A stretch of DNA of 64,000 nucleotides from Leifsonia sp. Leaf336 (GCF_001423695.1 NZ_LMOZ01000001.1:1560443-1624442), one strand, 5' to 3'. Numbered from the stretch's first letter, positions 42,457-51,038 are shown. Numbers and translations: made by a program. The notes: generated by a model not told the origin, from the letters alone.

Positions 42457-43377
42457 ATGGCGATCGCCGCCTTCACCGGCCCTCCGGCGACGCAGGATCA
42501 GGAGCCGGCCGTCCGTCGCAAGTCGGGGATCGCGCTGGTCCTGCTTCTGCCCGGTGTGCTCTACCTGGTGCTGTTCTTCCTGACTCCGCTCGTCTCGCTC
42601 ATCATCACGTCGTTCCAGGCGCCGGTGCCCGACGGCGACATCGGGCAGTACCAGGCCGCCTTCCAGTGGCAGAACTACACCGACTCGATCTCGGAGTACT
42701 GGCCGCAGATCCTCCGCTCGTTCGGCTACGCCCTCATCGCGACGGCCGCCGCGCTCGTGATCAGCTATCCGCTCGCGTACTTCATCGGCGTGAAGATGCG
42801 GACGCGTCCCGTGCTGCAGAACCTGCTGATGACGCTGGTCATCGCACCGTTCTTCATCAGCTTCCTGCTGCGCACGCTCGCCTGGAAGGCCATCCTGAGC
42901 GACGACGCCTGGGTCGCGAGCTCGCTCAAGGCGCTCAGCATCCTCCCGCCCGACGCCCACATCACGGGCACGCCGTTCTCGGTCATCTTCGGCCTGACGT
43001 ACAACTTCATCCCGTTCATGACGCTGCCGTTGTATTCGACCCTGGAGCGCCTCGACACCCGCCTGCTGGAGGCCGGACAGGACCTCTACGCGAGCAACTG
43101 GACGACCTTCCGCAAGGTCACCGTCCCGCTGTCGATGCCCGGCATCGTGTCGGGCACGCTGCTGACGTTCATCCCCGCGGCGGGCGATTACATCAACGCG
43201 TCGCAGGACTTCCTCGGCGCGGCCGACACCTCGATGATGGGCAACGTCATCGAGAGCAACTTCCTGGTGCTGCAGAACTATCCGACGGCCGCGGCGATGT
43301 CCGTCATCCTGATGGCGGTCATTCTGGTGATCGTCGGGTTGTACGTGCGGCGGAGCGGAACGGAGGACCTGCTGTGA
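42457..43377 (+). CDS. potB: Polyamine ABC transporter permease (PotB)
   Basis: 306 residues; ATG directly follows the potA stop with no gap. Six membrane spans. The EAA loop that contacts the ATPase is LEAGQDLYASNWTTFRKVTVPLSMPG. The large first external loop and the IITSFQAP start after span 1 are typical of PotB. Forms the membrane channel with PotC. Its stop overlaps the potC start by 4 bp (GTGA). Confidence 0.92.
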   Translation: MAIAAFTGPPATQDQEPAVRRKSGIALVLLLPGVLYLVLFFLTPLVSLIITSFQAPVPDGDIGQYQAAFQWQNYTDSISEYWPQILRSFGYALIATAAALVISYPLAYFIGVKMRTRPVLQNLLMTLVIAPFFISFLLRTLAWKAILSDDAWVASSLKALSILPPDAHITGTPFSVIFGLTYNFIPFMTLPLYSTLERLDTRLLEAGQDLYASNWTTFRKVTVPLSMPGIVSGTLLTFIPAAGDYINASQDFLGAADTSMMGNVIESNFLVLQNYPTAAAMSVILMAVILVIVGLYVRRSGTEDLL

Positions 43378-44198
43378 CGACCACCGAGCCTCGGGCGCGA
43401 TTCCGGTTCCGCGGGCTCGGGCTGGGCGTCTACGCGTTCCTCGCGCTGGCCTTCCTGCTCATCCCGATCGTCTACACGTTCGTGTTCTCGTTCAACGACG
43501 CGATCAAGAACAACATCGCGTGGCGCGGGTTCACCCTGCGCAACTGGACGAACGTCTGCGATGCCGCCGGCATCTGCGACGCCTTCGCCGCCTCCATCAT
43601 CATCGGCATCGTCTCGACGGTGATCGCGACGGTGCTCGGGACGATGATCGCCATCGCGCTGATGCGCTACCGGTTCAGGTTCCGCTCGCAGACGAGCCTG
43701 CTGCTGTTCCTGCCGATGGCGAGCCCGGAGGTCGTGCTCGGCGCTGGGCTCGCGGCCCAGTTCCTGAGCCTCGGCGTGAACAAGGGCTTCGGCACGATCA
43801 TCATCGCCCACGTGATGTTCTGCATCAGCTTCGTGGTGGTGACCGTCAAGGCCCGCGTGGCGTCGCTCGACCCCGCGCTGGAGGAGGCCGGACGCGATCT
43901 GTACGGTTCGCCCAACGCGGTGTTCTGGCGCATCACGTTCCCGCTGCTGCTGCCCGGCATCCTGTCGGCCGCTCTGCTGTCGTTCTCGCTGAGCTTCGAC
44001 GACTTCATCATCACGAACTTCAACGCCGGCGCGGTGACGACGTTCCCGATGTACATCTACATCGCCGCGTCGCGGGGCATCCCCGCGCAGGCGAACGTGA
44101 TCGCGTCTGCCGTGTTCATCCTGACCATCCTCGTGGTGCTGATCTCCCAGCTCACTGCCGCAGCCCGCGCCAAGCGGCTCGCGCGAGCCACCCAGTAG
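43374..44198 (+). CDS. potC: Polyamine ABC transporter permease (PotC)
   Basis: 274 residues, GTG start overlapping potB. Six spans; the first is LGVYAFLALAFLLIPIVYTF and is followed by the family segment SFNDAIKNNIAWRGFTLRNW. The EAA loop is LEEAGRDLYGSPNAVFWRI. The DDFIITNF segment after span 5 is characteristic of PotC. Last gene of the operon; a strong 22-bp hairpin follows immediately. Confidence 0.92.
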   Translation: MTTTEPRARFRFRGLGLGVYAFLALAFLLIPIVYTFVFSFNDAIKNNIAWRGFTLRNWTNVCDAAGICDAFAASIIIGIVSTVIATVLGTMIAIALMRYRFRFRSQTSLLLFLPMASPEVVLGAGLAAQFLSLGVNKGFGTIIIAHVMFCISFVVVTVKARVASLDPALEEAGRDLYGSPNAVFWRITFPLLLPGILSAALLSFSLSFDDFIITNFNAGAVTTFPMYIYIAASRGIPAQANVIASAVFILTILVVLISQLTAAARAKRLARATQ

Positions 44199-44200
44199 GC

Positions 44201-44263
44201 CGCCGAGGGGCACGTCGTTGTCACTTCTCGCGCTCGAAAGCGACAACGACGTGCCCTTCGGCG
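44201..44263. terminator. Strong bidirectional terminator hairpin
   Basis: The arms 44201-44222 and 44242-44263 pair over 22 bp with a single mismatch, including 15 perfect pairs (GGGCACGTCGTTGTC), around a 19-nt loop. It separates convergent potC and the asparaginase gene. Confidence 0.8.
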
Positions 44264-44267
44264 TGCG

Positions 44268-45266
44268 TCAGCGCGTGTAGGAGGCGCGGATGGCGCCCAC
44301 GGGGGCGCCGCGGCCGAGGACGGCCAGGTCGAGCTTGGGCGCGACAGCGTCGATCGCTGCGCGCTCGACCGCGCCGGCGTCCGCCAGCAGCGAGAGGGCG
44401 ACGATCGTGGCGGCCCGCAGGCTGCCGTCGAGGATCTTGAGCGCCACCGTCGTGCCGGCGGGTGCGGCCATCACCATGACGCCCTCCGCGCCGAGCTTGG
44501 CGAAGATCCCCAGCTCGTCGATGACGACGGTGTTGGCGCGACCCGGTCCGTCGATCGCCCAGCCGTCGGCGAGCACCGCGGTGCGCAGCTGGGCCGCGTT
44601 GCGGAACAGCGCGAACGGCGAACCGTCGGAGGCCGTGCCGATGCGCTGGATGCCGCGCGCGAGCGCGACGAGCGACATCGCGTGCACCGGCGCTCCGCAC
44701 CCGTCGACTCCGGTGGCCACGACCTTCTCGCCGGTCAGCCGCTCGGTGGTGTCGCGGATGTGCTGCTGCAGGGGGTGCTGGGGGTCGAGATAGCTCTCGA
44801 ACGGCCAGTTGTTGATCCGGCAGGCGAGCAGCATCGCCGCGTGCTTGCCGGAGCAGTTCATGAACACCGGCGACCGCTGGGCGCCGTCACGGATCGCCGC
44901 CTCCCGCGCCGCAGCGTCGAGCGGCCAGTCCGCCGGGCAGAGAAGGGAGTCCTCCGTCAGCTGCGCCTGCGCGAGCAGACCGCGCACGACCGAGATGTGC
45001 GCAGGAGTGCCGGCGTGGCTGGCGGTCGCGAGGACCGCGGCCGGGCCCTCCAGGTGCGCGCCGGCGCCCATCACCGCGACGGCCTGGAACGGCTTGAGCG
45101 ACGACCGCGGGAAGACCGGCTTCTCGGGCGCGCCGAGCGCGATCGCCACGCCGCCGTCCGGACCGAGCACGACCGCCGAGCCGGCGTGCCGCGACTCGAC
45201 GAAGCCGCTGCGCTCGACGACGGCGAGCTCGACCGCCTCGTCGGTTGCGAAGACCTCGGCGGTCAC
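44268..45266 (-). CDS. L-asparaginase of the AnsA-II (Rhizobium etli-type) family
   Basis: 332 residues. This protein lacks the classical type I/II asparaginase motifs and instead has the asparaginase II-like set: VERSGFVESRHAGSAVVL, FPRSSLKPFQAVAVM, ASHAGTPAHISVVRGLL, FMNCSGKHAAMLLAC and TGVDGCGAPVHAMSL, with conserved Ser/Lys and Cys residues. Known members hydrolyse L-asparagine to aspartate and ammonia. GTG start overlaps the gabT stop by 4 bp, so production is coupled to the GABA aminotransferase; the shared logic may be nitrogen release from amines and amides. Confidence 0.85.
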   Translation of the reverse strand: MTAEVFATDEAVELAVVERSGFVESRHAGSAVVLGPDGGVAIALGAPEKPVFPRSSLKPFQAVAVMGAGAHLEGPAAVLATASHAGTPAHISVVRGLLAQAQLTEDSLLCPADWPLDAAAREAAIRDGAQRSPVFMNCSGKHAAMLLACRINNWPFESYLDPQHPLQQHIRDTTERLTGEKVVATGVDGCGAPVHAMSLVALARGIQRIGTASDGSPFALFRNAAQLRTAVLADGWAIDGPGRANTVVIDELGIFAKLGAEGVMVMAAPAGTTVALKILDGSLRAATIVALSLLADAGAVERAAIDAVAPKLDLAVLGRGAPVGAIRASYTR

Positions 45267-46618
45267 AGTGCGGCGAAGGCGTCGTCGAGCACCGAGACGG
45301 CGTCGGCGATGAGCGCGTCGGACACCGCGAGGCTCGGCAGGAACCGCAGCACGTTGCCGAAGGTCCCCGCGTTGAGGAACAGGATGCCGCGCTGCGCGGC
45401 GTAGGCGATGATCGCGTTGACCGCGTCCGGGTTCGGCGTCTTGGTCGTCTCGCCCGTGCCCGGCTGCACCAGCTCGACGGCGACCATCGCGCCGATGCCG
45501 CGCACGTCGCCGATGATGTCGTACTTCTGCTGCAGCTTCTCGAGCGCCGGCTTGAGCGCCTTCTCGATGCGTGCGCCCTGAGCGAGCAGGTCGCTCTTCT
45601 CGATCTGGTCGAAGACCGCGATGGCCGCGGCGGCGGCGACGGGGTTGCCGCCGAAGGTGCCGCCCAGGCCGCCGGGCTGCGCGGAGTCCATGATCTCGGC
45701 GCGGCCGGTGACCGCCGCGAGCGGGAGGCCGCCTGCGATGCCCTTGGCACTGAGCACGAGGTCGGGCACGAGGCCGAAGTGCTCGCTCGCGAAGTACGCA
45801 CCGGTGCGGGCCATACCGCTCTGGATCTCATCCGCGATGAAGACGACGCCGTTGGCGGTGCACCACTCCTGGAGGGCGACGAGGTAGCCCTCGGCCGGCA
45901 CGACGAAGCCGCCCTCGCCCTGGATGGGCTCGGCGACCAGGCAGGCGAGGTCGGAGGCGCCGACGACCTTCTCGAGATAGGCGATGGTGCGGGCCGCGGC
46001 CTCCTGGCCGCTGAGGCCGTCGCGGTAGGGGTACGAGTTCGGGGCGTGGTAGACGTCGCCGGCGAACGGCCCGAAGCCGGTGGCGTACGGCATCGCCTTG
46101 TAGTTCATGGCCATCGTGAGGTTGGTGCGGCCGTGGTACGCGTGGTCGAGCACGGCGACGGCGCGGCGACCGGTGTGCTTGCGCGCGATCTTGACGCCGT
46201 TCTCGACGGCCTCCGCGCCGGAGTTCACCAGCACGGTCTTCTTGGCGTGGTCGCCAGGGGTGCGCTCGGCGAGCAGCTCGGCGACACGCACGTACTCCTC
46301 GTACGGCGTGATCGTGAAGAGGGTGTGGATGACGTCCTGCAGCTGGTTCGCAGCCGCCTCGACGACGGCGGTCTCGGTGTGGCCCACCGTCGTGACGCCG
46401 ATGCCGGCGCCGAAGTCGACGAACTGGTTGCCGTCGACGTCGACCAGGATGGCGCCGTTGGCGCGGGCGATGTAGACCGGGAGCGCGGACGACACGCCCG
46501 TCGGGACGACGGCGAGGCGGCGCTGGTGCAGCTCCTGAGACTTGGGGCCGGGGACGGCGGTGACGATGCGGCGTTCTTGCTCCACGGTGAACGTGGGCGT
46601 GCTCAGGGTGTCAGTCAT
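45263..46618 (-). CDS. gabT: 4-aminobutyrate aminotransferase, copy 1
   Basis: 451 residues. Fold-type I PLP enzyme with [56 protein letters not shown], the cofactor Asp in FIADEIQSGMARTG and the Schiff-base Lys (about 292) in [17 protein letters not shown]. This is the actinobacterial GabT pattern: GABA plus 2-oxoglutarate gives succinate semialdehyde plus glutamate. TAAACT lies 10 nt before the ATG, giving a very short leader. Cotranscribed with the asparaginase gene. A second GabT is encoded at 49.7-51 kb. Confidence 0.93.
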   Translation of the reverse strand: MTDTLSTPTFTVEQERRIVTAVPGPKSQELHQRRLAVVPTGVSSALPVYIARANGAILVDVDGNQFVDFGAGIGVTTVGHTETAVVEAAANQLQDVIHTLFTITPYEEYVRVAELLAERTPGDHAKKTVLVNSGAEAVENGVKIARKHTGRRAVAVLDHAYHGRTNLTMAMNYKAMPYATGFGPFAGDVYHAPNSYPYRDGLSGQEAAARTIAYLEKVVGASDLACLVAEPIQGEGGFVVPAEGYLVALQEWCTANGVVFIADEIQSGMARTGAYFASEHFGLVPDLVLSAKGIAGGLPLAAVTGRAEIMDSAQPGGLGGTFGGNPVAAAAAIAVFDQIEKSDLLAQGARIEKALKPALEKLQQKYDIIGDVRGIGAMVAVELVQPGTGETTKTPNPDAVNAIIAYAAQRGILFLNAGTFGNVLRFLPSLAVSDALIADAVSVLDDAFAAL

Positions 46619-46644
46619 GATGCAGGCCAGTTTAGCCGGGGTGC

Positions 46645-46650
46645 GAGAAT
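46645..46650 (+). promoter_or_regulatory. Weak -10 box, leaderless, OsmC-family gene
   Basis: GAGAAT ends 6 nt before the ATG at 46657; the spacing fits the leaderless pattern but the box is poor. Confidence 0.3.
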
Positions 46651-46656
46651 CGTCGC

Positions 46657-47130
46657 ATGAAGCTCGAGCACCGCTATGAGATCGATCTGCAGTGGACAGG
46701 CAACCGGGGAGAGGGGACCAGCGGTTACAAGTCCTACGGACGCGACCACACCGTCAGCACCGAGGGCAAGCATCCCATCGAGGGGTCGGCCGACCGCACC
46801 TTCTTCGGCGACACCGACCGCTGGAATCCCGAGGAGCTGCTGCTGGCGGCCCTGAGCCAGTGCCACATGCTCAGCTACCTCGCGGAGGCGGCGCGGGCCG
46901 GCGTCGTCGTGATGGGCTACACCGACCGCCCGACCGGCGTGATGGAGCAGACCAACGACGGCGGAGGGCACTTCACGAGTGCGGTCCTGCGCCCGAAGGT
47001 CACCATCGCCGACCCCGCGCAGGCGGAACTCGCGGCCTCCCTACACGCGCCCGCAGCGGCCAAGTGCTTCATCGCGTCGAGCGTCAACTTCCCGGTCGAT
47101 CACGAGCCGGAGCTGCTGACACTCGCCTGA
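46657..47130 (+). CDS. OsmC-family protein (organic hydroperoxide/redox type)
   Basis: 157 residues. The protein has the OsmC/Ohr layout with two redox cysteines in the expected places: the first in LLLAALSQCHMLSYLAEA, the second in AAAKCFIASSVNFPV. The RNWNPEELLLAAL-type segment (DRWNPEELLLAAL here) is the YhfA/OsmC-subgroup form. Members reduce organic hydroperoxides or related thiol-reactive compounds in the cytoplasm. It is transcribed alone, divergent from gabT with 38 bp between the starts. Confidence 0.88.
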   Translation: MKLEHRYEIDLQWTGNRGEGTSGYKSYGRDHTVSTEGKHPIEGSADRTFFGDTDRWNPEELLLAALSQCHMLSYLAEAARAGVVVMGYTDRPTGVMEQTNDGGGHFTSAVLRPKVTIADPAQAELAASLHAPAAAKCFIASSVNFPVDHEPELLTLA

Positions 47131-47159
47131 GATGTCGGACCTGGGGCGTCCGCCGTGCG

Positions 47160-47375
47160 TCAGATAGCTCGGCCGCGGAGACGCGGGGACTCCGAGGGCG
47201 TCTGGACCGGCTCGGCAGCGGCCCAGCGGTGGATCGCCGCGACCCAGCGTTCGTCGCGCGTGAGCGGAGCGGGCTGTTCAGTGCCCGAGTCCCGTTGCGC
47301 GCGGAGCAGGGCTTCCTCCTCCTGTCGGTGCGCCAAGGCGTCCTGCGAGATGGACCAGAAGACCAGCGGATGCAT
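47160..47375 (-). CDS. Small Arg/Glu-rich protein of unknown function
   Basis: 71 residues from the ATG at 47375, chosen because AGGTGG lies 5 nt upstream; a GTG at 47384 is an alternative. It begins MHPLVFWSISQDALAHRQEE and continues as a charged helix. Short proteins opening MHP with an amphipathic Arg/Glu helix are common in actinobacteria, function unknown. The gene is divergent from the CGNR regulator and shares with it a promoter region full of GTTA/TAAC repeats, so it is probably under the same control. Confidence 0.55.
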   Translation of the reverse strand: MHPLVFWSISQDALAHRQEEEALLRAQRDSGTEQPAPLTRDERWVAAIHRWAAAEPVQTPSESPRLRGRAI

Positions 47376-47377
47376 GA

Positions 47378-47442
47378 TAACCACCTATCTGCGTTGAGTG
47401 GTTACAGCTTACCGTAACCGTCTATTGCGTTACAATGGTTAT
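47378..47442. promoter_or_regulatory. Shared divergent control region with GGTTA/TAACC repeats
   Basis: TAACCAC (47378-47384) with GTGGTTA (47398-47404) and GGTTAC (47400-47405) with GTAACC (47414-47419) are nested inverted repeats; GTTAC (47429-47433) and GGTTAT (47437-47442) add further half-sites. TACAAT (47431-47436) is the -10 box of the CGNR gene, ending 6 nt before its ATG. This looks like an operator array for the adjacent regulator. Confidence 0.6.
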
Positions 47443-47925
47443 ATGCGTACGAATGCGCCCGAGCTCGGGGCCGACTATCTGGTGGCGTTCCTCAACACGC
47501 TCGACGTGGAGGAGCAGACCGACGCACTCGACGATGCGGCGGCATTCGAGAGCTGGGCCCGAGAGCACGGCGTCGATGCGGGGGAGCGGGACGAGACCCG
47601 GCGCGTTCGCGACGCACTCCGCCTCGTCGTCGACGGCGAGGCGGCCGAGCTGCCCGCCGTTCAGCTCACGACCACGTGCGGGGAGGGTGCGATCGGGCTG
47701 AGCGCCCGCACCGCCGCCGAGGCCGCCGTCGCGAGTTCGGTCGTGCTCAGCATCCAGGGCAAGCTCGGCCGGGTGAAGCTGTGCGGCGGGGACGACTGCC
47801 GCTGGGCGTTCTACGACAGCTCGCGCAACGGGTCCCGGCAGTGGTGCTCGATGGAGGTCTGTGGCAACAGACAGAAGGCGCGCACCTACCGCTCGCGCCG
47901 CGAGGAGCAGACCGATCAGGCGTGA
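47443..47925 (+). CDS. CGNR zinc-finger transcriptional regulator
   Basis: 160 residues; ATG at 47443 with TACAAT 6 nt upstream (leaderless). The N-terminal ligand-binding half (ABATE-like) spans about residues 1-105. The C-terminal finger has VKLCGGDDCRWAFYDSSRNGSRQWCSMEVCGNR split as CGGDDCRWAFYD, RQWCSMEVCGN, giving the four cysteines and the CGNR tetrad. Such proteins usually repress a neighbouring divergent gene and themselves; here the divergent gene is a 71-residue protein rather than a transporter. Confidence 0.9.
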   Translation: MRTNAPELGADYLVAFLNTLDVEEQTDALDDAAAFESWAREHGVDAGERDETRRVRDALRLVVDGEAAELPAVQLTTTCGEGAIGLSARTAAEAAVASSVVLSIQGKLGRVKLCGGDDCRWAFYDSSRNGSRQWCSMEVCGNRQKARTYRSRREEQTDQA

Positions 47926-47934
47926 GCCTGAGGC

Positions 47935-48705
47935 TCAGAGGCGCTCCGGGCGCAGCGCCCGCTTGACCCGCTCGACGGTGTTCGCCGGCGGAGACTCGTT
48001 GTACGTGCCCGCCAGCTCCTGCCCGGTCAGGGCGTGGATGGCGGCCATGATCTCGTCCGTGGCCTGCCGGCGGGCGCGACCCGATTCCGCAGGCCCGTAG
48101 TGCGCGACATCGATCGGCTCGCCGAACGCGATCGTGATCGGGCGCACGCGCGGGAACTTCGCGCCGACCGGCTGCACCTCGGCGGTGCCGATCAGCCCCA
48201 CCGGCACCACCTTCGCGCCCGTCGTCAGCGCGAGCCAGCCGATTCCGGTGCGGCCCTTGTACAGCCGGCCGTCGAGTGACCGGGTGCCCTCCGGGTAGAC
48301 GGCGAACGCTGCGCCGGTGTCGATGATGCGCCGGGACTGCTCGAGGGCCTCCTGAGCCGCCTGACCCGCACCGCGCTTGACGCCCACGGCTCCGATCGCG
48401 GTGAAGAACGACCGCGAGATGGCGCCCTTCGCGCCCGTGCCCTCGAAGTAGTGCGACTTGGCGAGGAACTGCACGCGCCGCGGCGCGGTCATCGGGATGA
48501 CGAGGGAGTCGATGAACGACAGGTGGTTGCTGGCGAGGATGATCTTGCCGTGCTTGGGCACGTTGCGGGTGCCGATCACCTTGGGCCGGTAGATGACGCG
48601 GAGCAGCGGCGCGACGATGTGCCGCCCCACGAAATACAGGAGGCCGGGGCGCGGGACGACGTCGTCCTCGGTCGGCTGCCCGTCGTCGGGAGTGCGCTGG
48701 TTCAC
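47935..48705 (-). CDS. plsC: 1-acyl-sn-glycerol-3-phosphate acyltransferase
   Basis: 256 residues. PlsC motifs: ASNHLSFIDSLVIP (HX4D), VKRGAGQAAQEALEQ, the FAVYPEGTRSLDGRLYKG block and VVPVGLIGTAE. It acylates lysophosphatidate to phosphatidate at the inner face of the membrane; a short hydrophobic stretch near residues 22-38 may associate it with the bilayer. Several PlsC-like genes are usual in actinobacteria, so the acceptor is not certain. TAACCT 6 nt before the GTG start marks a leaderless promoter. It ends 9 bp from the convergent CGNR gene. Confidence 0.9.
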   Translation of the reverse strand: MNQRTPDDGQPTEDDVVPRPGLLYFVGRHIVAPLLRVIYRPKVIGTRNVPKHGKIILASNHLSFIDSLVIPMTAPRRVQFLAKSHYFEGTGAKGAISRSFFTAIGAVGVKRGAGQAAQEALEQSRRIIDTGAAFAVYPEGTRSLDGRLYKGRTGIGWLALTTGAKVVPVGLIGTAEVQPVGAKFPRVRPITIAFGEPIDVAHYGPAESGRARRQATDEIMAAIHALTGQELAGTYNESPPANTVERVKRALRPERL

Positions 48706-48711
48706 AGAACG

Positions 48712-48717
48712 AGGTTA
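48712..48717 (-). promoter_or_regulatory. -10 box, leaderless, plsC
   Basis: TAACCT on the minus strand ends 6 nt before the GTG at 48705. Confidence 0.5.
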
Positions 48718-48751
48718 GTGCCGGTCGTATGCCGCGGCCGGCATGCGACCG

Positions 48752-49678
48752 TCAGTCCTGGAACGGGCGGAGTGGCGTGCATCCGTAGCCTCCCGTGTAG
48801 ATCAGGCACGGGAGCTGGAATCCGGGGTAGCGCACCGTGCGCGGGTCGCCGAACCAGCGTTCGTAGAGCCGCGAGAAGTTGAGGTTGCCGTACGCGGAGC
48901 AGGCGCCGGACGGCCCGGTCGGATGCGAGAGGGTCTGCTTGTCGGGCTGGTACGGCGTGTAGTTGTAGAGGTTCGCGGTCGCCTGGTTGACGACCTCGAC
49001 CCGGCTGGACCCGCAGGTGGCATCGGGATGGTACTGGATCGCGTTCGCTCCGATCCGGTATCGCCAGTCACCGGGGTGCGCGGTGTACTCGCGGAACTGC
49101 CAGGCGGCCCGGTAGACCTGGTTGAAGAACCCGAAATAGCGCGCGTCGCACGCCGCGGTGTCCGGACACGCGTATCCGGTCGCCTTCTGGTAGCCGCCGG
49201 CGCTGGGGGTGGTCAGCAGCGATTGCTCCTTCTGCAGCAGCACCAGCAGGACGCGCGGACTGATCGTGCACGCCTGCGCGATGCGCACGATGATGCTGCT
49301 GGCCCGCTCGTTCTTCTTCGCGGGGATGGCGGCGCAGCGCTCGGGGGAGGCCGCGGTGCGAGGGACGTCCATCCGGAAATCCGCGAGGCACGGCGACGCG
49401 TCCTTGGGCGTGCACGCGCGCTGCTCGAGAAAGCGCTGCACCTGGTCGGCGGTCATCGCGTACGGGTTGTAGAAGCTGTCGTCGCTGATGATGTCGCCGG
49501 GGTCGAAGTCCGACGGCGTCGCAGCGGCAGTAGCCGCGGGCGCCGCACGTTCGGCCGGTGCGGTGCGGCCGGTCGACTCCGCCTCGGCCACCGGGCCGGT
49601 GCCGAGCGCCGGGAGCACGGCGAGCGTCGCCGCGGCCGCGAGGACCACGGCGACGACGCGCCGGCGTGCCAGGTTCAT
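48752..49678 (-). CDS. Secreted protein of the actinobacterial 'hemagglutinin-like' family, function unknown
   Basis: 308 residues. A signal peptide (RRRVVAVVLAAAATLAVLPA, cleavage near AEA) is followed by an Ala/Pro linker. The mature part starts DFDPGDIISDDSFYNPYAM and has six or more cysteines, LLVLLQKEQSLLTTPS, and YGFFNQVYRAAWQFREYT-like aromatic blocks. The KEQSLL segment and helical layout recall lysozyme/transglycosylase folds, with Glu a possible catalytic residue; that is speculative. Databases often label relatives 'hemagglutinin' without evidence. The gene lies 9 bp downstream of gabT copy 2, probably in one transcript. Confidence 0.65.
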   Translation of the reverse strand: MNLARRRVVAVVLAAAATLAVLPALGTGPVAEAESTGRTAPAERAAPAATAAATPSDFDPGDIISDDSFYNPYAMTADQVQRFLEQRACTPKDASPCLADFRMDVPRTAASPERCAAIPAKKNERASSIIVRIAQACTISPRVLLVLLQKEQSLLTTPSAGGYQKATGYACPDTAACDARYFGFFNQVYRAAWQFREYTAHPGDWRYRIGANAIQYHPDATCGSSRVEVVNQATANLYNYTPYQPDKQTLSHPTGPSGACSAYGNLNFSRLYERWFGDPRTVRYPGFQLPCLIYTGGYGCTPLRPFQD

Positions 49679-49687
49679 GGTGCGCGG

Positions 49688-51025
49688 TCAGCCGAGACGA
49701 CCGAGCGCCTCTTCGATCACGGTCGCGGCGTCGTCGATCAGTTCGTCGCTGATCACGACCGACGGCAGGAGGCGGAGCACGCTGTCCCAGCTTCCCGCGT
49801 CGAGCGGGATGACGCCGTTCGCGGTTGCGTGCGCGAGCACCGCCTTGAGCGCCTCCGGGTTCGGCTTCTTCGTGCCGGGGACGACCAGCTCGATGCCGAA
49901 CATCGCGCCGATGCCGCGCACCTCGCCGACGACGGGGAACCGCTCTGCCCAGTCGCCGATGCGCGCCAACAGCGCCTTCTCGACGCGCCGCGCTTCGCCG
50001 AGTAGGTCCTCCTGCTCGAACGCCTCGAACACGGCGAGAGCGGCGGCCGTCGAGACCGGGTTGCCGCCGAAGGTGCCGCCGATTCCGCCGGGCTGCACGG
50101 CGTCCATGATCTCGGCGCGGCCCGTCACCGCTGCGAGCGGGAAGCCGCCGGCGATGCCCTTGGCGCTGGTCACCAGGTCGGGGACGACACCGTGGTGCTC
50201 GATGGAGTACCACGTGCCGGTGCGTCCGATGCCGGCCTGGATCTCGTCGGCGACGAACACGATGCCGTTCTCGGTGCAGAACTCGGAGAGTCGCTTGAAG
50301 TAGCCGGGTGCCGGGATGATGATGCCGCCGTCACCCTGCACGGGCTCGACGAACAGCGCGGCGAGCTCGGTCGCGCCGATGTGGGTGTTGATGTAGTCGA
50401 TCGTGCGCTCCGCGGCCTCCTCGCCGGTCATCCCCTCGGGGTCGCGGAACGGGTAGCTGATCGGGAGGCTGTAGATCTCGCCGGGGAACGGCCCCATCCC
50501 CGCGCGCTCCGGCCAGGGGCGGTAGGTCATCGCCATGGTGAGGTTGGTGCGGCCGTGGAACGCGTGGTCGAGGGTCGCGATCGCGCGCCGGCCCGTGTAC
50601 TTGCGGGCGATCTTGACGGCGTTCTCGACGGCCTCTGCACCCGAGTTGACGAGGATGCTGTGCTTCTCGAAGTCGCCGGGCGTGATCTCGGCGAGCTTCT
50701 CGGCGACGCGCACGTAGTTCTCGTAGGGCGTCACCGTGAAGAGCGTGTGGGTGAGCTTCGCGGCCTGCTCGGCGGCGGCGGCCGCGACGGCGGGGTGCGC
50801 GTGACCGATGGTCGTCACGCCGATGCCACAGCCGAGGTCGATGAGGCGGTTGCCATCCACATCGACCAGGATCGCGCCGGAGCCGGACTCCATGTAGATG
50901 TTCGCGAGGGTGCCGGCGCCCCGGCTGACGGAGGCCACCCGACGCTGCTGCAGTTCGACCGATCGCGGGCCGGGCAGCTCGGTGACGAGGTGGCGGGACT
51001 GGGGAACGGAGAAGTCGCGGGTCAT
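49688..51025 (-). CDS. gabT: 4-aminobutyrate aminotransferase, copy 2
   Basis: 445 residues from the ATG at 51025; TACGAT ends 7 nt upstream, which favours it over the ATG 9 bp earlier. PLP-enzyme motifs: [70 protein letters not shown] and the Schiff-base Lys (about 289) in [16 protein letters not shown]. It is clearly homologous to copy 1 over its full length but differs throughout, so this is an old duplication or separate acquisition. The two could differ in substrate (GABA, 5-aminovalerate, beta-alanine). Confidence 0.9.
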   Translation of the reverse strand: MTRDFSVPQSRHLVTELPGPRSVELQQRRVASVSRGAGTLANIYMESGSGAILVDVDGNRLIDLGCGIGVTTIGHAHPAVAAAAAEQAAKLTHTLFTVTPYENYVRVAEKLAEITPGDFEKHSILVNSGAEAVENAVKIARKYTGRRAIATLDHAFHGRTNLTMAMTYRPWPERAGMGPFPGEIYSLPISYPFRDPEGMTGEEAAERTIDYINTHIGATELAALFVEPVQGDGGIIIPAPGYFKRLSEFCTENGIVFVADEIQAGIGRTGTWYSIEHHGVVPDLVTSAKGIAGGFPLAAVTGRAEIMDAVQPGGIGGTFGGNPVSTAAALAVFEAFEQEDLLGEARRVEKALLARIGDWAERFPVVGEVRGIGAMFGIELVVPGTKKPNPEALKAVLAHATANGVIPLDAGSWDSVLRLLPSVVISDELIDDAATVIEEALGRLG

Positions 51026-51032
51026 GACCTCC

Positions 51033-51038
51033 ATCGTA
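51033..51038 (-). promoter_or_regulatory. -10 box, leaderless, gabT copy 2
   Basis: TACGAT on the minus strand ends 7 nt before the ATG at 51025. Confidence 0.45.

Noticed and set aside
44201-44263. Attachment site or mobile-element end
   Set aside because: The 22-bp inverted repeat lies between two convergent gene ends with no transposase or direct repeats, which fits a terminator.
47160-47925. Toxin-antitoxin pair made of the 71-residue protein and the CGNR regulator
   Set aside because: The genes are divergent, the regulator has a ligand-binding half, and the small protein lacks known toxin features.
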